Positions 21,138 through 31,904 are shown, numbered from the stretch's first letter. The stretch is DNA of 64,000 nt from Anodontia alba (GCA_964016985.1 OZ024823.1:112057459-112121458), one strand, 5' to 3'. The notes: a model not told the origin generated them from the letters alone. Numbers and translations are program-made.

Positions 21138-21835
21138 TGAATGTGTGGTGTATTGCCAGGCGTAACTGGAACCTGAGGACATGGCGCAGGATCTGCTGGT
21201 CAGGCGAGGGCCGATTCCTTCTACACATGACCAACGTCCGTCTAAGGGTATGGAGGCGTCCCAACGAAGCTTACAATCAGCAGGTGATTTATGCAACAAA
21301 ACCATTTGGTGGTGGCTCAGTGACGGAGTGGGGATGCATCTCCTACGACTGCAAGTTGGACCTTATAACCATACCTACGACGCTTAATGCCCAACGGTAT
21401 CAACTGGAAGTGCTTAGATGCGGCGGTTTTTCCTCATTTTGGCAACCACCCTCTCGCAACACGTGTAATATTTATGGACAATAACGCCAGACCCCACCGA
21501 GATAGAGCTGAAATCGCCCACTTGTGAAACAACGCCATCGAGACGTTACCATGGCCAGGAAGGAGTCCTGACCTCAACCCAATTGAGCATCTTTGGGATT
21601 ATCTCGGTCGTCAAGTCTAAGCTCGGGATCCTCCAGTGAGAAATCTGCAAGAATTGGAACAGGCACTCCACGAGGAATGGCAGAGAATCCCCTTGTAGCA
21701 CATCAGACATCTGGTTGCCAGTATGAGGAGAAGGCTCGCATATGTTATACGTGCATGGGGAGGATACTCTAGATTCTGATGCATCTGTCAGTGATAGACT
21801 CGTAAAGCATGTATACTGATTATTTAAAAACATTC
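21138..21835 (+). pseudogene. Tc1-type transposase remnant, copy 1
   Basis: Encodes the DDE half of a Tc1 transposase in pieces. VWRRPNEAYNQQVIYATKPF (21240-21305) leads into GGGSVTEWGCISYD. Then come DNNARPHRDRAEI (about 21478-21515) with the second catalytic D, and WPGRSPDLNPIEHLWDYLGR (about 21548-21610) with the final E. The first aspartate is lost: the usual SDESRF motif reads SGEGRF. A stop follows AHL, and another follows GRQV; the C-terminal QELEQALHEEWQRIP is still readable. It lacks the N-terminal DNA-binding domain that copy 2 (45.5 kb) retains. The 3' terminal part appears displaced to 22787-22898 by a tandem repeat block. Dead element. Confidence 0.87.
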
Positions 21836-21864
21836 AAACTTCCGGCTTAGGTGTCTGACTTTTT

Positions 21865-22690
21865 ATATCCCGCCACACAATAGTAGCGGGGTATTATGGT
21901 TTCACGTTGGTCGTCCGTGAATCCGTCCGTCTGTCCGTCCGTCCGTCGTACGTCCGTCCGTCCGTCCGTTTTTCGTTTCCGGATGATAACTTGAGTAAAC
22001 ATCAATGGATTTTCACCAAACTTGGTATGTGCATTGATATTGTCGAGATCTGGTTTGGGATTGCTAATGGGCAAATTTCGTCAATTTCTGACGGAGTTAT
22101 CTGCCCGAGACACGCCCATATTTTCGTTTCCGGACTATAACTTGAGTAAATAACAAGGGATTTTCATCAAACTTGTTATATGCATGGACATTAAGGAGAT
22201 CTTGTTTGGGATTGCTAATTGGCAAATTTCGTAAAATGTTTACGGAGTTATTTGCCCGAAACACGCCCATATTTTCGCTTCCGGATGATAACTTTAGTAA
22301 ATAACAAGGGATTTTAACCAAAGTTGCTATATGTATTGACAGTAAGGAGATCAGGTTTGGAATTGCTAATGGGCAAATTTCGTCAAATTTTTACGGAGTT
22401 ATCTGCCCGAGACACGTCCATATTTTCATTTCTGGATAATAACTTGAGTAAATAACAAGGCTTTTTTTAACCAAACTTGCTATATGCATTGATATAATCA
22501 AGATCTGCTTTAGGATTGTTATCTGTTCATTGATATTATCAAGATCTGGTTTAGGATTGTTATCTGTCCCTCCGTCATTTTCTTTCCAGACATTTTCGCA
22601 ACGATGACTTTAATACATAAACAAACAATTGCTATGGCGGGGTATTATGCTTGCGGTGCTTTTATTTTGTCCATACTTTTGTGAGTGTCA
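21865..22690 (+). repeat. CCGT minisatellite plus 152-bp-period tandem repeat
   Basis: Begins GTAGCGGGGTATTATGG, has a (CCGT)n-like run at 21918-21970, and then about four units that each start with a TTTCCGGATGATAACTTGAG-like phrase (21972, 22126, 22277, 22430; spacing 151-154 bp) and contain TTTGGGATTGCTAATGGGCA and GGAGTTATCTGCCCGA. It ends with GGCGGGGTATTATGC, echoing the start. Some changes of a unit (for example TTTTAACCAAA) are shared by neighbours. Confidence 0.8.
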
Positions 22691-22786
22691 AGAACGTCCG
22701 TTTTGGGGTATTCAGGAAATATTGCTAATAAAGTGTCGTCAAAATTGAAATTGCTCTTCATTTTTTGCTTCAATAACCAGCACTCA

Positions 22787-22898
22787 TGTTGACAGTCACC
22801 TAGTCAAGACCATTTAATGCAATTTAAAATATGGAGACGACATGGTCATCAAATCGTTCAGATATTTAAAATAACGGGTGGTGCTTAATTAATGATCA
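22787..22898 (+). mobile_element. Displaced 3' end of Tc1 copy 1
   Basis: CACCTAGTCAAGACCATTTA through GTGGTGCTTAATTAATGATC matches the 3' end of Tc1 copy 2 (46391-46494) almost base for base and ends one base pair before TA. It is probably the end of the element that starts near 21138. Confidence 0.7.
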
Positions 22899-22938
22899 TA
22901 TGTATAGATATGTATAGATGTGGCTGTTTGCCATTCAG

Positions 22939-23169
22939 GGCCCAGTTGTTCAAAGCGTCGTTAGCTTAACGAGCTCGTTAAGAGTCATTTCGTTAACTGT
23001 TTTAGCGGATTCAATATACAACATTCTGATATTTTTTTGCTGAAAAAAAATGTGAGTAGCTTTTGCACATTTTTTTCAGCAAAACATTTCAGCATATTTG
23101 CGTATCACTTGATGTAAATTTTAACAAATCGTTAACTAACGACGTCGTTAGTTTTGAACAACTGGGTCC
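22939..23169 (+). mobile_element. Family B MITE, copy B3
   Basis: GGCCCAGTTGTTCAAAGCGT to TTTGAACAACTGGGTCC, with the central inverted repeat TTTTGCTGAAAAAAAATGTG / CACATTTTTTTCAGCAAAAC. Confidence 0.85.
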
Positions 23170-24270
23170 TGTTCTTGATTTACAGTTGTCTCCCATTTAG
23201 GAGCAATGGACATGTCCAATTGTAGAGGTGGACGAGTCTATTTCAGGAACCCAGGGTTGAAAGTATTAAGAAAGAAAAACTTCAGGCGACCGCGCAAGCT
23301 GGTATGTGGTATTCACTGTTTTCATATCATTTAGTTTACCCAATGTCAACCTCATCTGATGAAGCAAGAAACAAAACAATTATTAAGCCTACTCATCGAA
23401 TAGATTAGCAACAAAGGCTCAGGTCAGCCTGCGCATATGCGCAGTCTCGCCAGAGCTTTTGGTGCTCGCAGACATGTAGAGCAGACCTTGAAGGAGTTTC
23501 ATGCAACAAGTCATGCATCTAGCCCTATTAGCTGCCTGCGAGGCCTCGAATGAGCATTTTCTGGTCGCTTACACGATAAGTGCCCTGTTCTCATGAGCAG
23601 GTTTCAAATTGGCAAAATGCACATGTACAGAATTTATAACAAAGATATAATTCTTGAATGACACAGTTAATTAAACTTTGTAGGGAGAATGTTGCCTGTC
23701 ATGCGAAAAGCGAACAATAAACACCCAGAGTAATTGACATTCTTTATGTGCAAATATTTTGTTAACCAAAGATACGTTGTGGATATTCAGTTTGGAATGG
23801 AGTTAAACTGTTTAGTTCTTATTTGAGAAAAATGTTATTTTTCTTTTCATTAAACAGTTACAAGTAACCAACACTAATGTTACTGTTAACATGCGTAAAT
23901 AAGGACACACAGGTAAGCAAAGGCCAATTATTTCCATTTTAAAACGACAAAATTGCAGGCTAAAATCAGTTTGCATAATGAGCGAAGACAGAGCAGAGCC
24001 TTTGGTGTGGGCGCAAATGTTGTCTTTTAGCATGTGTCCGTGTGTCAGTAGTGAACTGCGAAACCCCTTGAAGACTGAACGGGTATTTGCCAAAATATTT
24101 GAATGAATATACTCAAAATGACAAAGTACAACCTTCCCGAGGTATCAAAAGAAGGAGAGATGAGGAACAAATGCTGACAAAATGGATGCTACATTTGAAA
24201 CCAACGACGCACGAAAAAGACATGCAACAGAGGAATCTCATTGGAACGGCCTGTAGAAAAACTACTGGGG
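23170..24270. other. No gene seen
   Basis: Includes a short block near 23400-23560 (AGTCTCGCCAGAGC, GAGGCCTCGAATGAGC) reminiscent of other hairpin repeats; the rest is unassigned. Confidence 0.5.
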
Positions 24271-24272
24271 TC

Positions 24273-24414
24273 TTAACCCTTTCGCTCCTGAGTTTCTGAA
24301 ATGGACTCTTCTGTCCGTTAATTTCGACAAGTCCATTGATAAAAATAGGGGTTTTAGTCTTAACTAAAAACAGACAGAATGTCAAATAATGTAGATTCTG
24401 ATGAGACGGCTTTT
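24273..24414 (+). mobile_element. Family J MITE, left part J6
   Basis: TTAACCCTTTCGCTCCTGAG, AATGGACTCTTCTGTCC, then GTCAAATAATGTAGATTCTG and GATGAGACGGCTTTT. The right arm has been lost. Confidence 0.6.
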
Positions 24415-24794
24415 AAACCAATTTTTCATGTAACTGCAGGTTGGTTTTCCGGTATTCCAGCTAAATTATGTGCTTGTTTTCTCTGATGATGATACTGTCA
24501 GTCTTTATTGCTGAGCTTTGAAACAAAACCTAATTACGATGAAGAGAGTTGTAACTAAAATTGAAAAATTATTACTGAGTGCAGACAAAGCCCAAACACG
24601 TACAAATTTAATCAACACTCACAGACTATAGCAAACCTTCTGTTCAGGCACAAAACAACGCATTGTAAAGCATTAACTTTCTTGAAGGAATAGAAGAGTT
24701 AATGAAATTATCTTGGCAGACATAAACAGTAAGCAGGCACGTTCAGAACGTATATGCTGAAAATATCTGGACAATGGCTTCAAAGACCGTTTCA
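24415..24794. other. No feature seen
   Basis: Unassigned AT-rich sequence. Confidence 0.5.
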
Positions 24795-24920
24795 GGGAAT
24801 ACTCTTTCAATGGAGGTAGCTCTGTCAAAACTGTTTGACCCTTTCTGAAAAGGGATCTACTCTAAAAAGGAAACCATTTGCTTCCAAGGGGTCTACTTTG
24901 AAAATGGGTCTATTATAAAA
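24795..24920 (-). mobile_element. Family L foldback, copy 3
   Basis: TCTGTCAAAACTGTTTGACC, then AAAAGGGATCTACTCT and GGAAACCATTTGCTTCCAAG. Confidence 0.6.
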
Positions 24921-24932
24921 AATAAAGAATTT

Positions 24933-25107
24933 GCTTCTGCGCAGTCTGAACCAAGTATGCTTGTCCGCATAAAAAAAAACTTTGCATCCTTGGCTATCCA
25001 AAGCGTGCCCAGTGAAGATTCTGATCAGACTGCGCGAACATGCAGGCTGATCTGAATCTTCGCTGGGCGCACATGTCCAAAACCACGTTTCCTGATGTTG
25101 TGGCTCA
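24933..25107 (+). mobile_element. Family F MITE, left-truncated copy F3
   Basis: Begins inside the element (CGCAGTCTGAACC, TTTGCATCCTTGGCTATCCA), has the stem GATTCTGATCAGACTGCGCG / GCAGGCTGATCTGAATCTTC and ends TTTCCTGATGTTGTGGCTC. Confidence 0.7.
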
Positions 25108-25186
25108 AACGTATATTGTTTGCATTCTGTGCTGTCGTGTCTCACATAACGTAGTTCTACTGGAGGTCTACGGTTCGTGATTGTTA

Positions 25187-25464
25187 CATTACGAAAACAT
25201 GTCGATTCAAATATACTGAAAATTTTACCATCAAAAAACTGAAAACTTTCAGATAAAAAAAATCTGATTTTGTTCATACTTCTGCTCAAAACACAGATTG
25301 TGGTCTTTGTTAGAACCGCCTCGACGAGGCGGTTCTTACGAGTACCCACGATCTATGTTTTGAGCAGAAAAGCGAAAAATAATGTATACCTCTGTAAATC
25401 CCAGTTTTACTATATAAAAGTGGAATTTATGGGGGTCAAAATTATATAGGCATGTTTTCGTGAT
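25187..25464 (-). mobile_element. Family A hairpin MITE, copy A8
   Basis: CATTACGAAAACATGTC to CATGTTTTCGTGAT; the final G of the usual ATG end is C here. Core arms are slightly mismatched (GTCTTTGTTAG versus TTACGAGTACC). Confidence 0.87.
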
Positions 25465-26032
25465 CCCTTTCCCCGACGATTTCCATATTGTCCTCGTATA
25501 GGATAAGTGGTATTTTCGGAAAATGCATACGAGTTTATTTTCGGCCATGGACTGGTTATTCAATGAATGTTGAATAAGAAGCCGTGGGGCAAGTGTGTCC
25601 CGACGTTTGGCATTTACAAAGGCTGAACGTCCTCTGACATGAAGAATATGTCAATTATATTGTGCGAGACAGTCTTGAATGTTAAGACAAACATGGTTTT
25701 GTGATTACTGTCTCAGGTTTTGTGCAGGGATTCGTTATATATACAAGGCAGGGCCCTGGCTGCCAATGTCTATGGTGATTGCCACGGCAACAGAGCCCTC
25801 ATCCATGTTTCATCACAGTGTTTTAATTTGATTTACGCGTTTTTCTGTGATATTTTACGGATCGAGTTAGGGAGCATCTTTGCGAGCCGAACGATCATTT
25901 TGTATTTTTATAACATGTGAACCTTGGGCGAATATTTGGTACTGGTTGAATCGATTAACCGCGCCCCGGTAGTTTTTACTACCTACTGAACGTCTGTTCG
26001 AAGGCGGTCGTTCCAGTGTTTGTTAGTCTTTG

Positions 26033-26140
26033 TCCCAGCCAGGATTCTTTATAAATCTATAGCGGGCCGTTATCGGCCCTTCAGCTACACTGAGGGGCCG
26101 ATAACGGCCCGCTTTAGATTTATAAAGAATGCTAGCTGGG
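26033..26140. mobile_element. Family E foldback, copy E3
   Basis: CCCAGCCAGGATTCTTTATA to AAGAATGCTAGCTGGG. The inner arms differ slightly (GGCCCTTCAGC / GAGGGGCCG). No clear 2-bp duplication (GT versus AT). Confidence 0.87.
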
Positions 26141-26272
26141 ATGTGGCCTTGTGGCTGATCGCTACTGGGTTTTGTTCATGTTTTGTCTTGTTCGATGTCC
26201 TATTGCTGTGTTGAGTAGTTCCTGTCTGGCACTGTGGTAACCTCGTTGGGGAAGAGGAAGCTGATTGCTTTG

Positions 26273-26551
26273 CATCACGAAAACATACCTATCTAATTTT
26301 GACCCCCTTAAACCCCATTTTAATATAGTAAAACTGGGGTTTACAGGGGTATCAATATTTTTCTTATTTCTGCTCAAAAACATAGATTGTGGGTACTCGT
26401 TAGAGCCGCATTACCGAGGCGGTTCTAACGAATACCCACAATCTATGTTTTGAGCAGAAATATGAAAAAATATCAGAATTTTTTCACTGAAAATTTTCAT
26501 TTTTTGGTGGTGAATTTTTCAATATATTTGAATAGGCGTGTTTTCGTAATG
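26273..26551 (+). mobile_element. Family A hairpin MITE, copy A9
   Basis: Full length, tip GCATTACCGAGG. It sits in an N repeat close to the point where the sister locus at 51.3 kb has a SINE. Confidence 0.9.
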
Positions 26552-26699
26552 GGTTTGTGGCTTGTGTTCTGTTTGTCATGGATTGTTTGCTCTTCCTCTT
26601 GGTGTCATTGGTAGGTTATGTTCTGTAATTGTGTTTCCTGTACATCTTTTATACTATTCTTTTTATCGTGTTTATCTTACGTAATTGGACAGAGGGGTA

Positions 26700-27003
26700 C
26701 ATTACGAATACACGCCTATTCAAATTACGAAAACACGCCTATTCAAATTATAGAAAATTTCACCGCCAAAAGCTGACAATTTCACATAAAATCTCTGATA
26801 TTTTTCTTATTTCTGCTCAAAAACATAGATTGTGGGTTTTCTTTAGAACCGCCGCGATAAGCAAGGCGGTTCTAACGAGTACCCACAATCTGTGTTTATA
26901 GCAAAAATAAGAAAAATAATGTATACCCCTGTAAACCCCAGTTTTACTATATAAAAGTGGGGTTTAAGGGGGTCAAAATTATATAGGAATGTTTTCGTTA
27001 TAA
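26700..27003 (-). mobile_element. Family A MITE, copy A10 with doubled end
   Basis: The left terminus occurs twice in tandem: CATTACGAATACACGCC and, 26 bp on, ATTACGAAAACACGCC. The core is irregular (CGCCGCGATAAGCAAGGCGG). The right end GTTTTCGTTATAA is altered. Confidence 0.82.
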
Positions 27004-27091
27004 TAGGGACAATGTATTACAAGATCAAACTGCTCCTGACGACCAGGGTATATATTATTTGCCATTCCGCTAGATGTTAAGGCACATTATG

Positions 27092-27357
27092 CATCACGAA
27101 AACATACCTATATAATTTTGACCCCCTTAAACCCCACTTTTATATAGTAAAACTGGGGTTTACATTATTTTTCTTATTTCTGCTCAAAAATACAAATTGT
27201 GGGTACTAGTTAGAACCGCCTCGGCGAGGTGGTTCTAACGAGTACCGCAATCTATGTTTTGAGCAGAAATATGAAAAATATCAGACTTTTTATCTGAAAA
27301 CTTTCACTTTTGATGGTGAAATTTTCAATATATTTGAATAGGCGAGTTTTCGTAATG
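27092..27357 (+). mobile_element. Family A hairpin MITE, copy A11
   Basis: CATCACGAAAACATACC to GGCGAGTTTTCGTAATG; the AGGGGTATAC block before the core is deleted. Tip CCTCGGCGAGG. Confidence 0.88.
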
Positions 27358-27423
27358 GAAATGCTAAATGGACATGTTTAAATTTTAGGTAAAGTTTAGT
27401 AAGTAGTTAACGCTCAGTGACAC

Positions 27424-27868
27424 GTATTACGAAAATACGCCTATTCAGATTTATTGAATTTTCACCACCAAAAACTGAACGTTTTCAAATAAAACTTCTG
27501 GGCCCAGTTGTTCAAAGCGTCGTTAGTTTAACGAGCTCGTTAAGGGTCATTTCGTTAACTGTTTTAGCGGATTCAATATACAATATTCTGATATTTTTTG
27601 CTGAAAAAATGTGAGTTGCTTTTGCACTGCATTTCAGCATATTTGCGTATCACTCGATGTAAATTTTAACGAATCGTTAACTAACGACGTCGTTAGCTTT
27701 GAACAACTGGGCCCTGGTATTTTTTTCGCCGAGGCGGTTCTAACGCGTACCCTCAATCTATGTTGTCAGCAGAAATAATAAAAATAACGTATACCCCTGT
27801 AACCCCAGTTTTACTATATAAAAGCGGGGTTTAAGGGGTCAAAATTATATAGGTATGTTTTCGTGATG
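27424..27868 (-). mobile_element. Family A MITE, copy A12, split by B4
   Basis: The left part (27424-27500, TATTACGAAAATACGCC) and right part (27714-27868, ending TTTTCGTGATG) are separated by a complete B element. The left arm of the hairpin is missing at the join, so part of the core was lost before or during the insertion. Confidence 0.8.
27501..27713 (+). mobile_element. Family B MITE, copy B4, nested in A12
   Basis: GGCCCAGTTGTTCAAAGCGT to CTTTGAACAACTGGGCC, flanked by CTG at 27498-27500 and 27714-27716. This gives a 3-bp target duplication for family B and shows that B moved after A12. Confidence 0.85.
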
Positions 27869-27894
27869 GGGTAAAATTTTTAGCAGACGACATT

Positions 27895-28050
27895 TGAAAT
27901 ATTTTCTTATTTTTCCCAGGAAACAAGATTTAACATGTCATGCCAATTGTCTCCAATGCAAATTGTCTCCAGTTTGCATGAAATGTCAAATCCTGTTTTC
28001 TGTGAAAATTATGAAAAAACTATCAACGTGTCATCTTCTGAATTAGCCCA
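27895..28050 (+). repeat. Family M hairpin, copy at 27.9 kb
   Basis: CCAGGAAACAAGATTTAACA, TGTCTCCAATGCAAATTGTC and TTTGCATGAAATGTCAAATC form a loose stem. Confidence 0.5.
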
Positions 28051-28197
28051 GAGTATGGTACAAGTAAAGGTGTCGGAATATTTAGTGTAAAATCGTTACA
28101 TGGTAATATGAGTTTACAGTCATAAATAAGACAAAAAGAGTATGGTGGCTTTTTAATCATCTAAACTTCTGTAGGGAATACACAAACTTCCCACAGC

Positions 28198-28387
28198 TGA
28201 AAGCCAGCATCCACAAATGGGCCACGTCATGCTGTGGAGCATGTACAAAATGTGCGGAATCACGTCATCCTGCACACGCGCAGTCTTATCCGGGAATTTT
28301 GCCCCAATGAAATGCGGATGCGCAGGCTGATCGGGCCTTTGCTGTCCGCATGTGCCCGAAGCCATGTTTTCGCATGGCGCGGCTCCA
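28198..28387 (-). mobile_element. Family H MITE, copy H1
   Basis: The right end CATGTTTTCGCATGGCGCGG is clear; inside GCGGATGCGCAGGCTGATCG and CTTTGCTGTCCGCATG. The left end is diverged (GGGCCACGTCATGCTG). Confidence 0.6.
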
Positions 28388-28447
28388 ATGATCCTAATTC
28401 CTACCTTCATGTAATTTGATAAAAAAAAAAAAAAAAAAATCCGAATA

Positions 28448-28761
28448 CAGTCGACTCTCGTTATCACGAAATCCAAGGGACTGTCGGAAATATTTCGAGA
28501 AATCCGTACCTCGACATGTCAGATTTGCAGAACTGAGGAAAAAATAGGTCAAAGAACCACATTCCACAGATGAATATATAATTTGACTCCTGATGTTAGA
28601 GATACATGTACTGAAAATATTTTGGAAAAGAGCAATTCTCCTCTTTTCGACAATTTTTTTTACCTATTGTTAGATTTCTATGTTAAAGCAGGGATCAGAT
28701 TTTCACTTCGAGATAAGCGGTTATTCGAGATAAGCGAAATCGAGATAACGAGAGTCAGCTG
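28448..28761 (-). mobile_element. Family C Tigger-type MITE, copy C3
   Basis: CAGTCGACTCTCGTTATCAC to GATAACGAGAGTCAGCTG, TA-flanked. Core shortened to AAAAGAGCAATTCTCCTC. Confidence 0.83.
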
Positions 28762-28850
28762 TACTTGCGATGTTAGTTAGATCATGGGAAAAGAGTGTGG
28801 GGTGAAATGAGAGCCAAATGAATACTGACACATTCGACATATTAGCCGGT

Positions 28851-29303
28851 AAGGCTGGCTCGATTAATCGGATGATCGATTAATTGATCGATAAATTCCA
28901 CAAAAATGACTATCTTTATAGATTTGCTAATAATCGATCATTTGACTTCTGTGTTTGTTACTTTACCGTATTTACCCTTAGTATTCAGACATCTCAACTC
29001 CTTACTATACTTTATCTAAAATTTGAACAAGTCCAATTTACTACCCACTGTTGTGTCTAAAATAGCTGGGTGAGTGGCAAAGAGTGTAGACCCTGATGAG
29101 ACGCCGCATTTGCGGCGTCTCATCTGGGTCTACACTGTTTGCTCAGACATGTCTGACAAAATACATACAATAAAGTATAGCATATGAAAGGGTCATGCTC
29201 AAATAGGTAAAATTATGATTAAACCAGCGATTACTAATCGATTATCGATCACAATGGCAGGGCTGATAATCGATTATCTTTTCAGCTCTGATTAGCCAGC
29301 CTT
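28851..29303. mobile_element. Inverted-repeat element with ATCGATTA motifs
   Basis: Ends AAGGCTGGCTCGATTAATCG and TCTGATTAGCCAGCCTT. Both halves are rich in ATCGATTA. A J stem (J7) lies inside, so the original element was shorter. Superfamily unknown. Confidence 0.55.
29077..29152 (+). mobile_element. Family J hairpin J7
   Basis: AAAGAGTGTAGACCCTGATG, tip AGACGCCGCATTTGCGGCGT, and the matching right arm CATCTGGGTCTACACTGTTT. A near-perfect stem. Confidence 0.75.
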
Positions 29304-29319
29304 ATTAGCTGGCATATTA

Positions 29320-29491
29320 CCCGGGGCACAGCATTTCCTACACTATTGCGCTCAGCATCCACGCAGTCTGATTAGAGTCTTCGCAGGACACTGTGGGTAG
29401 CCAAGGAGCTAAAGCGTATGTAGGCGGACTGCGAAGATTCTGATCAGCCTGGGCACACATGCAATTTTGTAGGAAATGCTGTACCCGCGCT
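29320..29491 (+). mobile_element. Family K MITE, copy K3
   Basis: ACCCGGGGCACAGCATTTCC to TGTAGGAAATGCTGTACCCG. The first half has an internal deletion. Confidence 0.7.
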
Positions 29492-29494
29492 CAG

Positions 29495-30055
29495 TACTAT
29501 ATGCATAGATTCATATCATGACCAAAGAATTTCAAACCATTCTTGAAGGAATTGCAATCATAAAGTTCTACATCTCCCAACCATAAAGTGCTACATCTCT
29601 GGCAAAAGTCCAAACAACATACAAATCCTTGTATGACAGCAACTTAACCTACACAATTTCATAAATGAATCCAATGAAAATGCAAGAGCCATAAATCTGT
29701 CAAATATAGGTGGATTTAAAAATGCCAAACATTATTATTATTATTAGTAGTAGTAGTAGAAGTAGCGGTAGTAATACATAGTGCACACAAACATTTAGCA
29801 ATGCATTTGGTCATACATTCGTGTCAATGTTCGGAACGTACAGAGATGGAATCGAAAACAACAAATGTGTTCTGATAAAATTTGTTGCAATCACTTTCGA
29901 ATCTCTGTTTCCAGTAAATCACCTGTCAACACGGTTCCTTCCAAAACATATCGCCCAAACAGAAGTGTGTCTGTCGTTAATGCCCTAGAGGTAAACATTA
30001 GATGTCAACATCTATAAGAAACAAGTGGTTTGCGGAAACAAATCTTTTTTCGTAT
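29495..30055. other. No gene seen
   Basis: Includes a short ATT/AGT trinucleotide tract (29730-29770); otherwise unassigned. Confidence 0.5.
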
Positions 30056-30061
30056 TCAAAT

Positions 30062-30299
30062 GAGCCGCAACGACAGAAAACGTACTTAGGGACACGTGCA
30101 CCCAGCGAAGATTCAGATCAGCCTGCGCATTCGCGCAGGCTGATCAGAATCTTCACTGGGCGCATTTTGGATAGCCAAGGATGCAAAGTATCTACATGCG
30201 GGCAACGAATATATTGATCAGACTGCACGGATGCGCAGGCTGATTTGAGTCTTCGATGGGCGCACATGTCATAAGGTACATTTCCTGACGTTGCGGCAC
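30062..30299 (+). mobile_element. Family F MITE, copy F4
   Basis: GAGCCGCAACGACAGAAAAC at the left, TTTCCTGACGTTGCGGC at the right. Two stems in a row: GATCAGCCTGCGCATTCGCG with complement, then ACTGCACGGATGCGCAGG. Confidence 0.8.
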
Positions 30300-30411
30300 A
30301 AATATTTTTCATGCAGCTAACCTAATGGACAAAATGTCTCTGAACATGTTAAAGCGTTGGACGGTCTGTAATTTATCAGTCAAGTAAGTTAAAACTACTT
30401 CACATTTATTT

Positions 30412-30653
30412 GAACCGCAACGTAAGAAATCGTACCTTCTGATATGTGCGCCCAACGAAGACTCAAATTAGACTGCTCATCCCATCTGCGCAGTCTGATC
30501 AGAGTCTTCGTCGTCCGCACGAAGACACTTTGCATATTTGGCTATCCAAAATGCGCGCAGTGATGATTCTGATCAGACTGCGCGAATGCGCAGGCTAATC
30601 TGAATCTTCCCTGGGCGCACATGTCCGGAAGTACGTTTCCTGACGTTGCGGAT
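30412..30653 (+). mobile_element. Family F MITE, copy F5
   Basis: GAACCGCAACGTAAGAAATC to TTTCCTGACGTTGCGGATC. It is followed by a second partial right end (30660-30725). Confidence 0.8.
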
Positions 30654-30736
30654 CGAATTCTGATCTAATTCTTCGCTGGGCGCACTTGTTCTAAGATAAG
30701 ATACATTTTCTGACATTGCTGATCAGTTATGAGCAT

Positions 30737-30944
30737 CTTAACCATTGCCCTGCTGAATAAATTAAGATACCATGCCCTCTTCTAATTTTCAGCCAATCAG
30801 ATTATTTAATCCAGATTGTTGATACAAATTCACATACTGTATGACAAACAGTGCAGATCCAGATCAGTTCAGCAGTCAACTGATCTGGATCTACACTGTT
30901 TGCAAAGACAGGGTATATCCGGGTTCAGCAGGACAAGGGTTAAG
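30737..30944 (+). mobile_element. Family J MITE, GTTGACTG-tip copy J8
   Basis: Left CTTAACCATTGCCCTGCTGA, right TCAGCAGGACAAGGGTTAAG, stem ACAAACAGTGCAGATCCAGA...TCTGGATCTACACTGTTTGC with tip TCAGTTCAGCAGTCAACTGA. Sister copy in reverse at 43847-44062. Confidence 0.8.
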
Positions 30945-31034
30945 AAAAAAAAACATCATCGTGTGATACGTCACATGCACATTTCAAGAGTTACCACTCT
31001 GCAGGCTGAATCGCCAGATGATCATTTATTTTTC

Positions 31035-31150
31035 ACAGAAAATAAGACGTGACATTTCATTCAAATTGTCAGGCAATTCGAATAAAATGCCAAGTCCTAT
31101 TTTCAGTAAAAAATAAGAAAATATTTTTAAATACTGCTATTATTTATAGT
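31035..31150 (+). repeat. Family M hairpin, copy at 31.0 kb
   Basis: TCACAGAAAATAAGACGTGA, CATTCAAATTGTCAGGCAAT and GCCAAGTCCTATTTTCAGT. Confidence 0.5.
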
Positions 31151-31670
31151 CAGCAGATTAAAGTTTAAGTTTTCAACTTCAAAACCTCTCTAATGTGTTT
31201 GCGAAAGGTTAGGTTCTGCTCCTTTTCAGCGTGTTTCTGATGCATGCAATGAAATCAACATTCAAAGTAATGCTAGGCTGTAAAATCTGCTAACTTTCAA
31301 GATAACTGAATTGACAGGATGTTATAATATACAAAGAGGAAATGCTGTAGTAAAGTTATGCCGTTAGACTCTTCACTAAGCAAGGGTAGTTGCTTCTTGT
31401 AACTAGGTAATACAACGTGCATCAAATTAACCTCAAGAAATCAAGCAGTTAGTCTAGAAAAAGATTGACTTTACTCCGCATTTTGTGGCTTTGAAACTTA
31501 AACTTGCGATGCAGACTACCGTTGTCCTCATTTAAATGCTTCAGTCTGACTGCAGCTTCAGTGCAGAAATGTGAACAAGTCAATTTTACTTCCTACTAAA
31601 TGGCAAAAGTGTAGGTCACGTTCTGTAGCGTATGATAGGGGTGTACAATATTTGTTCAGGCATATCCCTC
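31151..31670. other. No feature seen
   Basis: Unassigned AT-rich sequence. Confidence 0.5.
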
Positions 31671-31675
31671 TATGT

Positions 31676-31904
31676 TACTTAGCCCATTGTAGTCGGGAGA
31701 CCCATAAAAGGGTAATTGGTAAACAATGCACCCAGATCAGACGCCGCAGAATGCGGCGTCTGATCAGGGTCTTCACCGTTTGCAATTAGTTTATCCATTT
31801 TTCTCTAGGAATATCTAAATCTCATAGCCGGACGTACCTAAAATTGAAATTGGACTCTTCCAATAAATAGTGTGGGTGAGTCTATTCAGTCTACAATGGG
31901 TTAG
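31676..31904 (+). mobile_element. Family J MITE, GACGCCGC-tip copy J9
   Basis: Ends TTAGCCCATTGTAG and CTACAATGGGTTAG. Stem GATCAGACGCCGCAGAATGC then GGCGTCTGATC. The right spacer (TCTAGGAATATCTAAATCTC) recurs in J15. Confidence 0.75.

Larger units (their letters stand above)
25590..26690 (+). repeat. Family N long repeat, copy N5 (holds E3 and A9)
   Basis: Blocks such as TTTCATCACAGTGTTTTAAT, AGTTAGGGAGC, GCCGAACGATCATTTTGTAT, GATTGCTTTGC and CTTGGTGTCATTGGTAGGTT occur in the same order at 50.64-51.76 kb. This copy carries E3 and A9; the other carries E7, E8 and a SINE. Confidence 0.6.

Noticed and set aside
24825..25349. 174-residue minus-strand open frame
   Set aside because: It runs through L, F3 and half of A8; its peptide is translated repeat.
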